From Dasypus novemcinctus (lineage: Eukaryota > Chordata > Mammalia > Cingulata > Dasypodidae): a DNA stretch of 64,000 bases. Under the pieces are notes generated by a model. That model worked only from the letters and a program-made list of their open reading frames with translations. It ran no database searches and was not told the DNA's origin. Positions 62,680 to 64,000 of this stretch are shown in pieces. The position numbers were made by a program, and so were the translations under genes. The stretch's first letter is position 1; each line of letters begins with the position of its first letter. The DNA lies in the NCBI RefSeq assembly GCF_030445035.2, contig NC_080685.1, positions 113,820,432 to 113,884,431 of the forward strand, given 5' to 3'.

Positions 62680-64000
62680 AATAACCAAGCTGCCCTAGAT
62701 AGCAAGAGACTGAACGATAGGCTTACAAGAAATCAGAGGGTGGAGGAAGGATGTGAGCCGATGTCTGCAGGGGTGGAATTTAAGACGAGATGGTGGTAAG
62801 TATGAACACAAAGAAGAGATAGAAGGGGGGCAAGGGGTTGCCTCTGGTTGGGGCTTTGCGGGTTTGAGTGTGGCCGGGGAGGGGCGGATGGGTAACAATG
62901 CCCAAAAGTGGGGAAGGGAGGGATAGCATACGAACACAGGAGAGGGTCTGGTGTTGGTGGAGAGTAAAATGCCGAGAAAATCATATCAAAATATAATATA
63001 GAGGGTTACCTGTTTAGAACGCTCGGAGGGGAGGGTCTGAGCAGGACGGGCTCCTGGGCAGTGTCTAAATGCTCATTCTGCCAGAGTGGGTGACACCATG
63101 GGGAAGAAACCCAAGTAGTGAGAGTGGGGGTGGACCCACATCCTGGGGAGGACTAATGCCATCAAATAGAGGGAACTGTATCCCTAGAAAGAAAGGGTGG
63201 CTCCCAGGGCATTGGGGCAGTTGAGCAAGTTAGGCCCTGAACACTATTCCATCTATCTCTGGAAGTGGCTCCTTGGGAAACAGAGGTTGGCTGTCACTGT
63301 GGGCACCAAGGTGGAAGGGAAAATGGACGTTAAATGTGTGGAACCAAGGTAAATGGGGGGTAAGAGAAGAGTTTCTTGAGAGTACACAAGGATGGATATA
63401 AAACATGTAATATTACACAATAACATATAGGAGATGACAGACTGATAATGTAAACCATAATGTAAAACATAGGATAACTAAGAATGTAAAAAAATGTGTA
63501 TCCTAAAGTATGCACCACAATGTAAGCACAGATGTCACCTTGTTAGAAAGCTATTGTCTTAGACGCTGTACATCACGTTAAGTAAATATGATGTGAATAG
63601 GGTGTAAGGGTATCGCTGTGGAAGGGAAAAGGTTTTGTGGTGGATGTATGGGAGTGCTGTATATTATATACATGCATTGCTGTGGCCTAGGGCTCCTGTG
63701 AGGAGAAGCTCAATAATTAGGGGGAAAAAAAAAAAGATAGGATGTAGAATTTTTTCCAAGTCAACACGTATTCTTTATCTAACCTTTAAACCCATCGCTA
63801 TATGCCATTCCCTAGTAAGGGACCCTGACATTATATTGGGCTTCAAATTTCGGGGAGTTCTGGATCACAGAATGTTTCAACAATGGCAATGGAGGGATAC
63901 TGGTATAGGATACCATTGACAGGTGATATATGGCTGACAGGGAGCTGTACAGAACATATGTCCAGGGTGCATGGTAATGTTTGGATATACTCATAGTGGC
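62680..64000 (+). mobile_element. 3' UTR of the second L1 (partial)
   Basis: Collinear with 41171-42540 of the intact L1, with scattered substitutions and small indels. The poly-A end and target duplication lie beyond the window. Confidence 0.9.

Larger units (their letters stand above)
55776..64000 (+). mobile_element. Second L1, near full length, ORFs broken, runs off window
   Basis: 5' UTR from about 55776 (GAGGGAGACCAGAAGATGGTCG, a degraded form of the other L1 start), ORF1 remnant 57845-58813, ORF2 remnant 58885-62679, then 3' UTR to the window end (equivalent to about 42540 of the first L1). It is highly similar to the intact copy over both ORFs and the 3' UTR. It differs in the 5' UTR, lacking the GC-rich tandem block and having about 0.8 kb (about 56195-56990) absent from the first copy. 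Confidence 0.92.

Overview
The window is mammalian nuclear DNA. It contains class II olfactory receptor coding sequence, several LINE-1 elements, an endogenous retrovirus, a processed copy of the FYN kinase gene and two tRNA-derived SINEs. The SINEs (about 44.17-44.53 kb and 50.93-51.35 kb) look like the DAS family of armadillos, so I infer a xenarthran, most likely the nine-banded armadillo (Dasypus). That identification rests on recognition, not on a search.

Layout. 0-0.42 kb: 5' part of an olfactory receptor gene on the minus strand, cut by the window edge. 2.5-14.3 kb: a minus-strand L1 3' UTR fragment, split by a 9.57-kb minus-strand provirus (3414-12983) with two 432-bp LTRs. The provirus has betaretrovirus-type gag, pro and pol, a type D/gamma-like env, both -1 frameshift heptamers, a Lys-type primer binding site, and a repeated block between env and the 3' LTR that resembles two tandem constitutive transport elements (CTE). 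14.5-19.7 kb: a decayed, 5'-truncated L1. 21.5-25.2 kb: older L1 pieces with a younger L1 3' UTR nested inside. 29.36-30.31 kb: an intact olfactory receptor gene on the plus strand, closely related to the one at the left edge. 32.5-48.9 kb: an old L1 (ORF1 part, then ORF2 part) interrupted by a full-length 9.46-kb L1 (34544-44003) whose two ORFs are both open and which has a 13-bp target-site duplication; a SINE sits in the old L1 as well. 50.9-51.35 kb: second SINE. 51.64-53.56 kb: 5'-truncated FYN retrocopy, minus strand. 54-55.7 kb: an L1 3' UTR fragment and an LTR/ERVL-like remnant. 55.8-64.0 kb: a second near-full-length L1 with broken ORFs, running off the right edge.

Only the two olfactory receptor genes look like ordinary host genes. 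The rest is layered retroelement sequence whose nesting gives a relative order of insertion. The points most worth following are the duplicated CTE-like block, a small two-helix membrane ORF between pol and env, the apparently retrotransposition-competent L1 with an unusually long (about 2.8 kb) 3' UTR and a GC-rich tandem 5' UTR, and the FYN retrocopy.
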